Source of the DNA: Porphyra umbilicalis
Lineage: Eukaryota > Rhodophyta > Bangiophyceae > Bangiales > Bangiaceae
Reading direction: 5' to 3'
Assembly (NCBI GenBank): GCA_002049455.2
Contig: KV919147.1
Span: 1 to 64,000 of the forward strand
DNA: 64,000 nucleotides
Shown here: positions 11,881 through 22,704 of the stretch, piece after piece
How positions within the stretch are numbered: the stretch's first letter is position 1
How the letters are laid out: the number at the start of each line of letters is the position of its first letter
Made by a program: the position numbers and the translations under genes
The notes under the pieces: generated by a model
What the model saw: the letters and a program-made list of their open reading frames with translations, nothing else
What the model was told of the DNA's origin: nothing
Databases searched by the model: none

Positions 11881-12801
11881 AGGCGCGTCACCAGCATGAA
11901 TTTCTTACAGGCCCACGGTCTTGACGGCCGTCTTGCCGAGGCATTCAAACCGAACCGTGATTATTGTGGATGCACGGTCACCGATCTTGGATCTCGTGAC
12001 TTCCAAAACGACGCCGTTGTTCATCGCCTGGTCAGTTCGCCTGCCCGAAAGCAGCGCGCACGTGAGTGCGGAGCGAATGTGCATGACCCCCGCATGCACG
12101 CGGGACACCACAAGCAATCGAGGGTCCCCCATCGTGGTACTCGGCCGTCACACGAGGGGGTTAGCGCGTGGAGAGATGCGGGGGGGACGCAAAGAAAGAG
12201 AAGCCACTGGGAAAGAGATGAAGTGCGGTGCGCTTGAAGCGGGCAATTCTCCGGTGGCAATGTCCTTCCCTCGAGTAAGGCATAACGCGAGTGACACGCC
12301 CACATCAGGCCAACGAAGCGGCAAAGGGTGGGGAGGCCCACGAGCAGGGGGCAAGGGAGTTGAACGCTCCCATTGCAAGAAAAAGCGCCTGTATCGGTGT
12401 GGTGGCATGTAAGACGCGGATGCACGGATGCGCGACTTCGGCTGAGGTCCGGGGAAGAGGGCCGCCGTACTCTCTCAGTTGCTGCACGGCGGGCCGTGAC
12501 AGCAGCTCCCACGGCACTCCGCCTCTCATGTCACAAGACGCACGACACGCATTGACACTGGAGGGGCTACCACTAAGGCCTTGTCTAGACGGCGGGCCGT
12601 CGTGCACGTGATTGGGCATAAACTGCAACACAATTCTGTGAAACGGGCGTGAAACGAGCACTGCTGTCTTCACGGCAACACGACATGCATGAACGCGACG
12701 TGCTCAAAAATCGGCTGCCAAAACGAGTAAATCAGATCACGCTCGCATAGGCAAAAACTCACAGTGGGGAAGGCAGCACTTCGACCAACCGCGATCCCAA
12801 T
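11881..12801. other. Intergenic, nothing recognised
   Basis: Moderate GC content with overlapping open frames up to about 160 codons on both strands and no recognisable domain. No repeat stands out before the small tandem repeat at 12802. Confidence 0.4.
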
Positions 12802-12909
12802 ACTTCCCTGGGACTAGTAACCCTCCGGGCGGGCCCCTAGTTAAGGGCCTACTCTACTTCCCTGGGACAAGTAACCCCCCCGGGCGGGCCCCTAGTTAAG
12901 GGCCTAGTT
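12802..12909. repeat. 54-base tandem duplication
   Basis: Two copies of a 54-base unit begin with ACTTCCCTGGGAC at 12802 and 12856. Each ends in GGGCCCCTAGTTAAGGGCC, a near-palindrome (ggccc...gggcc) that could fold into a hairpin. The copies differ at a few positions. No coding potential. Confidence 0.8.
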
Positions 12910-13070
12910 TTGTGTAAACCCGACTTGGATTATCGACTTATATTACTCCGCACCCCTGACCCCGGGGCGCCCCGAGGGTGTCACGTAGCACCCTTCCCCC
13001 GCCTCTACTCAAGGCGGTACTCGAAGCTTCGGCCGTCCTCCGCTGAGACTGGCGCCCTGGGCCCTGAGGG

Positions 13071-13165
13071 GAGGGTTTTCCGAGGGTCCTTTGAGGGTGT
13101 CTGAGGAGGGTTTTCCGAGGGTCCTTGGAGGGTGTCTGAGAGGGGGTTTTCTGAGGGTCTGAGGG
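13071..13165. repeat. 35-base tandem repeat, about 2.7 copies
   Basis: The unit GAGGGTTTTCCGAGGGTCC followed by a TTGAGGGTGTCTGAG-like half starts at 13071 and 13106, with a partial third copy from 13141. Each unit has several GGG tracts. The surrounding 12910-14770 otherwise holds no recognised gene, only short unrelated frames. Confidence 0.8.
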
Positions 13166-14770
13166 GAACGGACGGGATAAGAGGGCGAGGCGTGAGTGTT
13201 GCCTCGAGGCCTTCGACGCGGGAATGTAAACTTCCGGTCACACAACTCTTGTTTGTCGCTCGGGGCGTCTCCCCCCGGTCGACGCCGTGCGTGTGTGCTC
13301 TTCGGGTTTTTCTTCCGGGGCGGGTATTCCCTGACAGGACTACCCGACGACACGGTCTGGCTCGCCCTCCCCCCAACTGGGAGGGGTGGGCTGAGCGTGT
13401 TGTCACAGTCGTTAGCGCTTCAGAAGTGCATGATTTCAACAATCAATTGGATGGAAGGCTTCTATGGTACCTTGCGACTCCCGTGACCGTCACATGCACG
13501 ACTTATCGCTGAAGCGTTCCCGGTACAGGATCGAGTGTTTGGGACGTGCCCAAGTTTTCTACTTGTACGTTTTTTGCGTGCGCTACAGGTCGTCCAGAGA
13601 CAGTTTAAATGTATAATCTAACCATGCACTCTTGGAGCTCTTGACTCACATTTCCTCTCCGTGTGCTTTTTTCTCCAATAAAGTGCGCCCATGGCGGCTT
13701 CGTGCCAGCCTGAAGTCGCGTCGCCGCCATCCGTTCTGTTGCGTGAGATGCACCTTTAGTAGTCCCCGCAATCAGTATGCGGACGGCGTAGTCTGTGGAA
13801 GTAGCTGTACCAGATTGTGTAGTTGGGTTACCACATAGCCGCTTCCCAACAAGATCAGTTGTGCCTTTCAATTTTTCATGAGGGGAGGCAGTGGTCACCC
13901 AGAAGTGAGGTTGTGTTTAGAGACCATCCATGTTTTATTTAGGGACTCCGTGTGCGGCTACTTTTTCCATGCAAAGACGCTGTGTTTTGTGGTAGTGGTG
14001 AGCGTCGACCATGCAGAACCATCCAGTGCGCTTGCCTCGCGATAAAAAACAATTAGTTCAGTTGAAAATTCGGCAGCTTACGCTAAGAACGGCTTGCTAC
14101 GCTGTGAAGACATGATTCTCGTGTGAGGCCGTCTATGGTAATTCGTGAAGCCGGAGTGACGCCGTAACACGCGCCTTGGAAGAGTCCGCTGCAGTCCTGT
14201 CGTCCGGGTGAAAGCACTCCCATCTTTTTATCAAAACGGCCCGTCCACTTCGCGCAGAGACAGATTGCGCCACATCCGGAGAAAGTCTTCTTGCTATGAC
14301 GATGACTAGCCACGGACACCGACTAATCGTGGACCAAATGTTGGATGTACACTTTTGCAGCGGATGGAATTGCCGTATGGAAACTCTTGTTACCAGCTGA
14401 ATGTTTTGGTGCCTAAAGTTCGTGCTATCTTGCAACATCATGAAGTCAGTTCTCTCCAGATACCGGCGTAGAATTCCACATGCGACATCTAGTTACCATC
14501 TGCATGAGCACGTGACACGGACGGACCATATGGTAAGCCTTTTGAAACCGTCCCTCATCAGGTGGATGCAAGTGATGATGCCTTCGTATTCGCTCCTGGT
14601 GGTTGTTCCGACCTTATCGAATGCAAGAGACTGGCGACCCACTTTCTGGCCGATCAAAAGCCATGTGCAAGATCCTGCGTAGGATAAAACTGTCCTTCGT
14701 GGGCGCAGAAGCAAGTCTTCATCTCGCCGCTACGACTGCCTTCCCATGTGTCCCAGCACAATCTCGCGCG
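13166..14770. other. Intergenic, nothing recognised
   Basis: AT-richer DNA with only short frames (up to about 145 codons at 13005-13442 minus, mostly Pro/Ser-rich repeat translation). I see no domain, RNA gene or terminal repeat pair. Confidence 0.4.
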
Positions 14771-16204
14771 ATGTCTTCCGACAGCAGTAAGCCGGCCACG
14801 GCGCCTGGTAGTGTTCCTCGATCGTCGCGCCTGGACGAATCTCAAGGTGGTCGGTCGAGCACTGTCTGCAATGTTGAGAAGCTGAGCCTCGCGCAAAGTT
14901 CGGACGATTTGGATCATGTGGATTCCATTGCCGCGGCTATCGAGACCGCCCGCTCTCAAAGCAGCTCCAAGTAGCTCGAGAGGACGCGCAAGGAGTACCT
15001 TGATTTTCGATCCAAGGTGGGTGTGACTCAAGGTCGCTGGTACTACTGTCGCGCGTGTGCCAACGTTGGACAAGGTGGGCACCAAAAACTGTGAGCTCAA
15101 AATATTGAGGTCCAAGCACATCTCCGCCCAGATGACGCTGTTTTTCACCGAACTCGACCGGACTGGGCGTTGGTCTACGGGCGAGATTGATGGCAAGGTC
15201 TTTGTCAATGGTAACCCAAATGACTGTGAATCGGTTGACGACATGAAGCGAGCGCACAAGGTCAAGCTCACTCGGGATGGACTTTTAACGATTCCAATGG
15301 ACCCGCTGGAGTACGGGCACATTTGTTCCCACTGCGATCTTTCCAGTTCCAACCATGTAAACATCTCGCCTGCGAGGCTGGCGCAGTTCGCTGCCATGAT
15401 GATGGCGACCTTCCTGATGACGCGGTTTGATGAGGTCATCAAGTCACCGTTCGCTCGCGCGGCATCGAGTGTGGGGGCGTCTTGATGAGTGGGCGGACGT
15501 GCTCTCGTGCTGTGCTAGGCATAGATTGCAAAATTTGCCTCTGTGTATCTGATCCGCATGTCTGACGTGATGGGATCGAGTCTTCTTTGTGCATCATATT
15601 GAACATGCGGTCATGGTTGGTTTCGCCTACAAGTCGAGAGCACGTCATGTACACAGAAGACGTGCACGGTAATCTGGTCTTTTGGATTAATTTGCTAGAC
15701 GGCGCAAAAACGTCAGCGTCGGGATAGCAGTATCACCTTGAAGGCGTGCCAGGACTGGCGGGACACCCACAAATGGACCCTGTGATGACGATGACCATGT
15801 ACCTGATGCTACGCGGAGAAGCTTACGGGCTTCTCTTCTGCCCTTTCAAGATGCTACCCTGCGGTGTGTGGGAAATGTCAGCTCACATAAGGCTGAAGGA
15901 CAACGCGTTCCTCGAGTCCATGCAACGGGCACTTGACGAGGCGGGTGTCGACTCGTACCGCTTCTTGGGTACTCACTCATGCAAGCGCGGTGGTGCGCAG
16001 CTGTATTGTCTGCAAGGCGTTGCCGACGCTGAAATCAAGGCCCGCAGTGGCTGGCATACGATGTCGGCGAACTGGGCTAACGTGCATGCATCCAACCGAC
16101 TCGAGTGGCAGTGTACCTGCACGTCACCTGCTGCACCGCTGACCGACGTGATCATCAACGGCGGGGAGGTCCCCAATTGTGTGCGAGAGAGCATAGACTG
16201 GTAA
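14771..16204 (+). mobile_element. Tyrosine-recombinase element fossil (Crypton-like, DIRS not excluded)
   Basis: Plus-strand pieces at about 14771-14974, 15057-15485 and 15746-16204 read as one former protein in order. The middle piece has a helical core-binding-type segment ending ARLAQFAAMMMATFLMTRFD. The last carries RFLGTHSCKRGGAQ followed by KARSGWHTMSANW, which fits the H-x-x-R and H/W region of a tyrosine recombinase catalytic domain. The element is broken, with several breaks. I see no reverse transcriptase nearby, which favours a Crypton (DNA-only) origin. Terminal repeats were not found. It still reads well, so it is not very old. Confidence 0.55.
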
Positions 16205-16479
16205 ATTGTAGGTGTTGATGTGATCAAGGCCCAGGATCCGAGCGTCATCTCGTGGTTGCTCTAACTTCATGTCGCGTGGATGCGAACAGTTTTCTTACAT
16301 CTAGCGCGTCGTGACCAGATTACGAATCGCTTGATGAACACAAGACATGCAAACATGGTACCCAACGGATATACAGTGCGTTCTCGTTACAAGAGAATCG
16401 TCTACAAGGTAATATGGGTCTCGAGTCTTCCATTCCAGTGCGTGTAGGCCACTTTTATGCATGGTGGCTTCTGTGCAAC

Positions 16480-16995
16480 GCCCCACGCCGACGGAGAGGC
16501 GGTGGCCGCGCTGCTGCTTGGGGTTCATATCCCAGCGTCCGCAGGGAAAGGAAGCCAGGAGCCGGTCTCGGCTGCGACGGTGACCGCAGGTCGCAACGAA
16601 GATAGCATCGAGTCAAGCTGCGAACATTGCCCTCTGTCCTCAACCCACCGCTCCAGAGTGCGCGCGATGATTTTTCAGCTTGTGGGCTGCACATGGTGTC
16701 CTTTCGCATATTTCTTGTCGTAATCGTATCCGTTGTGGTAATGAACACCGCAGCCGTTTAGCGCATCAAACTACACTTGTCACAACTTGAGCGGTCTTCA
16801 TAGAGCTCTTAATCACGTCCCAATGCCGTCGCCAACACGCCTCATCGAGCGTTTTGGACGGGATACGAGCTAACACTTTCAGCGTGCGAGGAAGCACCCA
16901 TTTTCAATGAGCGCTGACGAGGAGTACGAGCGAAAAAAGAGCTCGTGGTGGATCCAGCAATGAGGGCCACGGCGCAGGCTGGTTCGGACACTCAC
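16480..16995 (+). repeat. Interspersed repeat family, copy A
   Basis: This stretch matches the reverse complement of 26430-26880 over about 450 bases. Shared blocks include CTTGAGCGGWCTTCATAGAG (29 of 30 bases identical over a slightly longer block at 16787-16816), GGGCTGCAC, and a terminal CTCGTGGTGGATCCAGCAA followed by GCGCAGGC. No coding frame is conserved between the copies, so it looks like a non-autonomous element or an element terminus. The family is unnamed as far as I can tell from sequence alone. Divergence of roughly 20-25% by eye suggests moderate age. Confidence 0.7.
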
Positions 16996-19670
16996 GGGCT
17001 TGGCTCCGAACAACAGTACAGAAAATGCTGCCATCAGGCGCATATGGCGCGTCGCCGAAGAATAATTGCATCCGAGCAAGTTCCACAGCGAGGTACAGCA
17101 TGCTGTGAATGTGCTGTGACTGTGCTTTGACATAAAACGTCATGCTGAGGGCTCCTGGATGGCTCCGTGGGAGGCCAGGGCGATCACAGAAGCTTTAACT
17201 TCTGTGCTGTAAGCTTCTGTGGATTGCTGTGACTTGCTGTGAGCGTCTGTCAAATCCGACCATTCTTTGGCGACGCGCAATATCGTCAGATCCGTACTTC
17301 ATCTGAAGCAAAAAAGAATCCAGATGAAGTGCACGATCGTGTCTCTAATACAGTGCGTATCCGGCTCACACGGTCACGTGCGAGGCTGATTGACTGATGC
17401 GGCCGTCCGATCAGGTGCAGTCGAGCTCGGTACGGCAGCGATCACCTGTCATCCATGTCACGACCGCCCGGATTGAGGCTGTTAGAGGACCCACTCCTGG
17501 AAACGTCTTCAGGAGCTTGTAAGCCAATTTCTGCTTCCCGAACCGGTCTAAGGCCCGGTCCGGGACACAGGAACCGGTTTGTGACGGGTGTTTGTTACGC
17601 AGGTACCACGCACTACACTGCTGGGGGCAATCTGGGACACCGGCTGGGAGGTAGGTTTGTGATGGCCAGGAATTAAATGTGCCATTCATTAATTGCGCTC
17701 GCACCATTGACTGCTGACCGTGCCTTGGTTCGTCGGCTGGAGAGGTGATTGATCAGCTTGCACCGCATGGTCCCACGCCGTGTCGACACGCTCTGCAGTG
17801 GGAGGTGGACCAAGCCGTACGACTGACCACTACACCTGCTCGCCCCAGAGAAGCGAGGGTTCACCGGTGTGTGCCGGTGCTGTGACCGGACGCAACTACG
17901 AGGTGGGCAACCGCCGACCAGAGCGCGTGTGGGCCCCGAGAGCAGGCACGGTTGGTTCACCTCCGAGGTGCCTCGCGAGCACTGCGAGAGAGGATGGAGT
18001 CGTCGGGAGAGTCCTCGGATAAGGCATTTACGCTAAACATGCATCTCGCTGCTGCTTTGGTTGGGTTTTAGCGTGTGGAGGCACAATGCGCTTGAACACT
18101 TGAACGCTTAAACAGACGCAGAGTGTGGATCCAAGCAGACAAACAGTCAAACGAGAAGCGAGGGAGGCAGCTCGAGGTGTCTGATCATGAAAATAACGGT
18201 CGTGACCAGTCGATCCGTGCTCCGGCGCCTGCATCCTCTGCTGTCGGTCCCACTCGGCTCGCCCCCCCCCGCCGCCGGTCCCCTCACAGAGCGCAAACGA
18301 AACAAACGTGCGGATGGTGGCGGGACACACTCGTCATGGATGCGATTGATACAAACCCGGCCAATGCAGCAGGCCGCGTGCAGCCTCTGTGCGTGCCTTG
18401 CGCGGGTGCACCGCTACAGACCGCTCCTTCGAATGCCGCGGTGGCGCGCCGGCGGCCAGCCGCGACCTGTATGCAGTTTACCTGTGCTCATTATCAATTG
18501 CGACCGAGAGCTCCAGCTTCTTTCCTTTACGCGCCTCACGAAATCCTCCAGGCAGCCAGGCAGGCCTGCTGTGGAAAAATCAGCGACGTGAAGCGTAGTC
18601 ACGAAAGCCGAAAACAGGAACGGGCGACGTAGCCGTCCGCCAAGCAACACCCCTACCTGGGGTGGTGCTTTTACGGATGCTACGTCTGATGATCCGGGTC
18701 CGCCGCCCGCTAGACGGTGCCGGCGGCCCTTCTTATCTACCCTTGCGCGGCCACCCACAGGGTCCCACCCCCCCTCCAGGCGTCCCCGAAGTGGGGGCAG
18801 AGGTCCGCAGACGGGTGCCCACGCAGGCGCTCACAGTACGCACGCGTCCGCGCGCCCAGGGGCCCAAAACAAATCCAAGGCCCGCCGCTCTAACAGCGGT
18901 TAGGGCCCTGCGGCGCCGATACGTAGGCGCCGGGTCAAACATCAAGACGAAAGCGGGTCATACCAGTGAAGGTCGGCCCGTAAGAACACGTCAAAATCGC
19001 AACGTGGCGCCGCCCGATCCACCACCGGGGCGCCAATCCAGCCAATCAGGTGCCGCGCGCGGTCCCACCACACCGCCGCGGCCCGTCATTGGCCACTGCC
19101 AAAGGCCCCCCATCACGCCGTGCGCGAGGTTGACACCAAGGCTGACAGTCGAGAATCTGTCGATTCACACCTGCCTCGTCACACGGCTTTGGTCGACAAG
19201 TGGGGTACAGTCTTTGTCCAATGCTGTCCACCCTCTATTGCGATCGTACGACCAGAAAGTAGCCTACATTATTCATGCAGAAGACGATGATCGGGAGCCA
19301 CGATCGCCGTTGATTGTACCGCAGAGGCCGGTCGACCGCGTTCGTTGCTATCCCCACCTGGACAAGAACGGAAGCGACAAGAATGGAGAAAGACTGTTAT
19401 ACCAGCCTTGGCTGCTGAGATTCAAAAGCCAAGGCTCAAAAGCCAACCCCCCCCCCCGTGCATGGGTGCAGGTGCACGTTCCGCAGCCCTTATAGGCAGA
19501 GTGCTGACAGAAGCGGCGCAGCGTGATGGACTGCTATCTGTTCACCATGAGGACTTCAACTCCCTGTACTGCCGGTGAGATAAGCGCCCAGCTAGACGCT
19601 TTGCTCTTTTCCTTTCGATGTTCTCATAGCGACATCTCCGTTCATGTGCGTGTTCGTGGGCGAGAAGATT
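16996..19670. other. Intergenic, nothing recognised
   Basis: Short GCTGTGA-type repeats occur at 17100-17240. The longest plus frame, at 18662-19495, is Arg/Pro-rich with no domain, and the other frames are short. I cannot support a gene. The DNA becomes GC-richer after 18200. Confidence 0.4.
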
Positions 19671-19862
19671 TCGCCCTTCTGGCCCTGTTCCCCCACGGCT
19701 GCCCGCCGCCCCGCCGCTGCCCGCCGCCCCGCCGCTGCCCGCCGCTCCGCGGCTGCTCGCCGGTCCGCCACTCCCCGCCCACCTGCCGCTGCCCGCCGCC
19801 CCGCCGCTCCCCGCCTTCCCACCGCTCCCCGCCCCCTCGCTGCCCTCGCGGGCGGCCGGCGG
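19670..19862. repeat. GC-rich minisatellite (15-base CCCGCCGCCCCGCCG-type)
   Basis: About twelve degenerate 15-base units, such as CTGCCCGCCGCCCCGCCG, translate as Pro/Ala/Arg repeats in every frame. The long frames on both strands across 19500-20430 are explained by this array and the GGCGG-rich DNA that follows, so no gene is called. Confidence 0.7.
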
Positions 19863-20914
19863 CGGCCGGAGGCGGCACCTCTTTTGGGGGGTGGTCGGCG
19901 ACGGTGGCGACTGGCGGCCGCTGCTGGCGGGAGGAGCGGCCGGAGGGGGGGGAGATCGGGCACAGCGGTTGGCGTCAGGGTGGGCGGTCGCCCAGGGGGC
20001 TGAATGGCCTCGGTGCCTGGGGCCGGCCATTGCTGGGGTGGGCGGGCGGTCGGTGAGGGAGGCGGCTGGTGGCCGGCGGTGAGGGTGGTCAGTGGAGGGG
20101 GTGGCCGGCGGCGAGGGTGGCCGGCGGCTGGGTTCGTCGGCGGTGCGGTCGATTGGATGTGTGTCTGGGGAACACATAGCGACTTCCAGGGATAACACAG
20201 AGTTGTCTGGCTGCGTGCTACCTCTATGGGTGACTCGTAGGCACGAAACTGGGGTTCTGACTTGTATGGAGGCACACTACGCTCAGTGGGCATTCTACGA
20301 CCGTGCTGGTGTGGTTTTTTAGGGTCCGTTAAGAGTACATGATGTAGCAAAGCCAATGCACACAGAACGTTGGCCAGCAGATAGGCAGAGCACCGTGGGG
20401 AGGTAGCGGCGTATCGTGTCCCTGTCAAGTTGAAGGGGCGAAAATCGTCGGAAGGAAGCGTCTGTACGCTTAACGACTCGCTTTTTTTTCCCAGGACCCT
20501 TCAAAGCACCACGTACAAGTCTCTTTAGAAAAATGGTGTTTTGGTCAAGTTCCGCCCGGACATGTCGTTCGCTCCTCCCTTTTGCACTGGATGGAAGCAT
20601 GTAACATGGCAATGACCAGACCATACGGACCCCGACCAAAGCTGCTCAAAATAGGTACAGGGTACTGTAGGAGATGTACTGTGCTGTTTTTTTCGCAAGA
20701 AAACATGCAGAACTGCTGTAGGCAGCAAGAGAAGCGCAGAGCGCATCACACTGGATTAAGCAGTGTCAGAGAAAACACGTAATCCACTGGACTGAGCAGT
20801 GTCTGAGCCGATCTGCCGACTAGACGGTATCTGAAACACTGTCAGAGGGTGGCCATTCACACTGCGAGGTGGTATGATTATATCTCTACCCTCGACTGCT
20901 GTTTTCCTCCACTG

Positions 20915-21320
20915 CCGCTGCCTCCCCCCACTGCCGCTGCTTTCTCCCAGTGCATCAGCCTCCCTCCACCGCCGTTGCCTACCTCCACCGCCGCTGCCTC
21001 CCCACATCGCTGCTGCGTCCCCCCATCCCCGTTGTGTCCCCCGATTCCTGCGGCCTTCCCCCTTTCCTACTGCGTCCCCTCTTCGCTGCTGCCCTTCGTC
21101 ACAGGTTCTGGCCCTCCCTACCAGGGCTCCGACCCCCGCAACTGCTGCCCATTTCTCCCACTAGTGCTGCCCCCCCCTCCACTGGTGCTAACCCCCCACC
21201 TACCCGAGCTGCCCCCCCCCCCCCACTGGTACTGCCCACCCCGACCGGTGCTGCCCCCCTCCCACCCGAGCTGCCCCCCCCCCACTGGTACTGCCCACCC
21301 CCACCGGTCGGCGCAGCCAC
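20915..21320. repeat. C-rich degenerate repeat
   Basis: Units of the form CTGCCGCTGCCTCCCCCCA give way after 21170 to longer units built on CACTGGTACTGCCCACC with runs of C up to 14. Open frames on both strands are Pro- or Gly-rich translations of this. No gene is supported. Confidence 0.65.
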
Positions 21321-21759
21321 AGCGGCGACCGTAGTCACGGAATGGTGAGGCAAAGATACCTGGGTCAGGAACGGGAGGGAGGCGGCAGCCCCCATCAGCG
21401 GCGGTGGTCGCCCACCCCTGGAAGAGACGACGAGCAACGACAGCAGCGCCCGGCGGCGGTGGTGGTGGCTCGCGCATGTGCGGGGCGGCGAGCGGCGGCG
21501 GTCGTGCATGGCCGTCATGCATGGCGCGGCAGCGTCCATGGCCCATCCCTGTCAAATGCCCAGCCCAACGGAATCAACGGCTGCGTATCGAGTAAAATGA
21601 TATTGGCCCCGTTTCAAAGTAGCGAAATCTTGGGTGATAGTAAGTCTCCAGGAAATACAGTACAAGATTTATGATCGATTCGCATCCCCCATTCCACCCC
21701 CCCGAACGCCTACCAGGGTTGTCAGCGTTTGGTTTGGTTTGCCAAATATTAACGGAATT

Positions 21760-21801
21760 CAACCTGATTCACTTGAACGCTGGAGCGTTCAGGTTGAACG
21801 C
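21760..21801. repeat. Hairpin-forming palindrome
   Basis: A 10-base arm TTCAACCTGA is matched by its exact reverse complement TCAGGTTGAA about 20 bases later. Between them sits a second perfect palindrome, GAACGCT-GG-AGCGTTC. A related block (GTTTGGTTTGG followed by AACCTGATTCA) recurs in direct orientation at about 26172-26211, on the far side of the pogo element. Confidence 0.6.
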
Positions 21802-22374
21802 AACATGTCAAAGGCCGTACTTGTTGCGCGTAATACTTAGTGTGCCACGTTTAATATAGTTGAGATTGTGCTTGGGGAAGTCGGATTGTCTGACTCGAGC
21901 TCCATCGAGTTTGAGTCGCCAAGCCGATGTAGCGTGTGCATAGTAGGCCTGCTGCAGTCCCGGCGATAGAGCCCTGCTTGCCTGCCACACCACCGCGACA
22001 CAATCCAAACGACTGGTACGATCCGACGCCGGGGCGACAACGTTGACAACCGCCTGGGCCTCCGCGCAGTAACGGAGACGGGGGGACCAAACAGAAAGGA
22101 CCAAACACCGATACGTGTAGACGGGGCGTTGAGGGCGAGTGGATGCCCCGTCGTCTGAGAAGCAGCTTGCTGCACTCCACGCAGTCCTGGGTGCGACCAC
22201 GACCCATCCATCCTCCAGCCAAAAAGGCTATGATTCACGCACACGTTGACAGCAGATGAATCGATCTACGTACTCAGCGCCTACATTTAGGGTGCTACAC
22301 AGCCGATTGGCAACAGTTGACATGAAGGAGGGTCTGGGAGCAGAACTCTCAGCGCGACTGATCTGCAGGGGGTA

Positions 22375-22394
22375 CAGTGCGTCTCCACTCATAT
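22375..22394 (+). repeat. Left terminal inverted repeat of the pogo/Tigger element
   Basis: A 20-base terminus matching the right end at 19 of 20 bases. It follows the TA target dinucleotide directly. Confidence 0.85.
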
Positions 22395-22704
22395 CGCGCC
22401 CGGATGCTAGCCCGTTGGGATAAGGACGGGAAATCGGACGATTGCAATACTTTTCGCGATCGACCGATCTGAATGACAGCGAGTGAAGCGCAGTCGATCG
22501 TCAGCTGCCCCATGGTGACAACATTTTTGGGTCCATACCAGGGTTCACCGCCGCCGTCCCCGGCGGCCGTCGCGGTCAGCGCCGCCGTCGTCGGCCCCAC
22601 TGCTGTTGCCCGTGCACTCCCCCCCCCCCCATCCCCCCCCCCCCCCCCCCCCCCCCCTCCTCTGCCCCCGCCCCCTCTAATACTGGCTTACGTTTGGACT
22701 CCCC

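Noticed and set aside
18662-19495. 277-codon plus-strand frame as a gene
   Set aside because: Arg/Pro-rich beginning, no domain, no supporting splice or repeat evidence.
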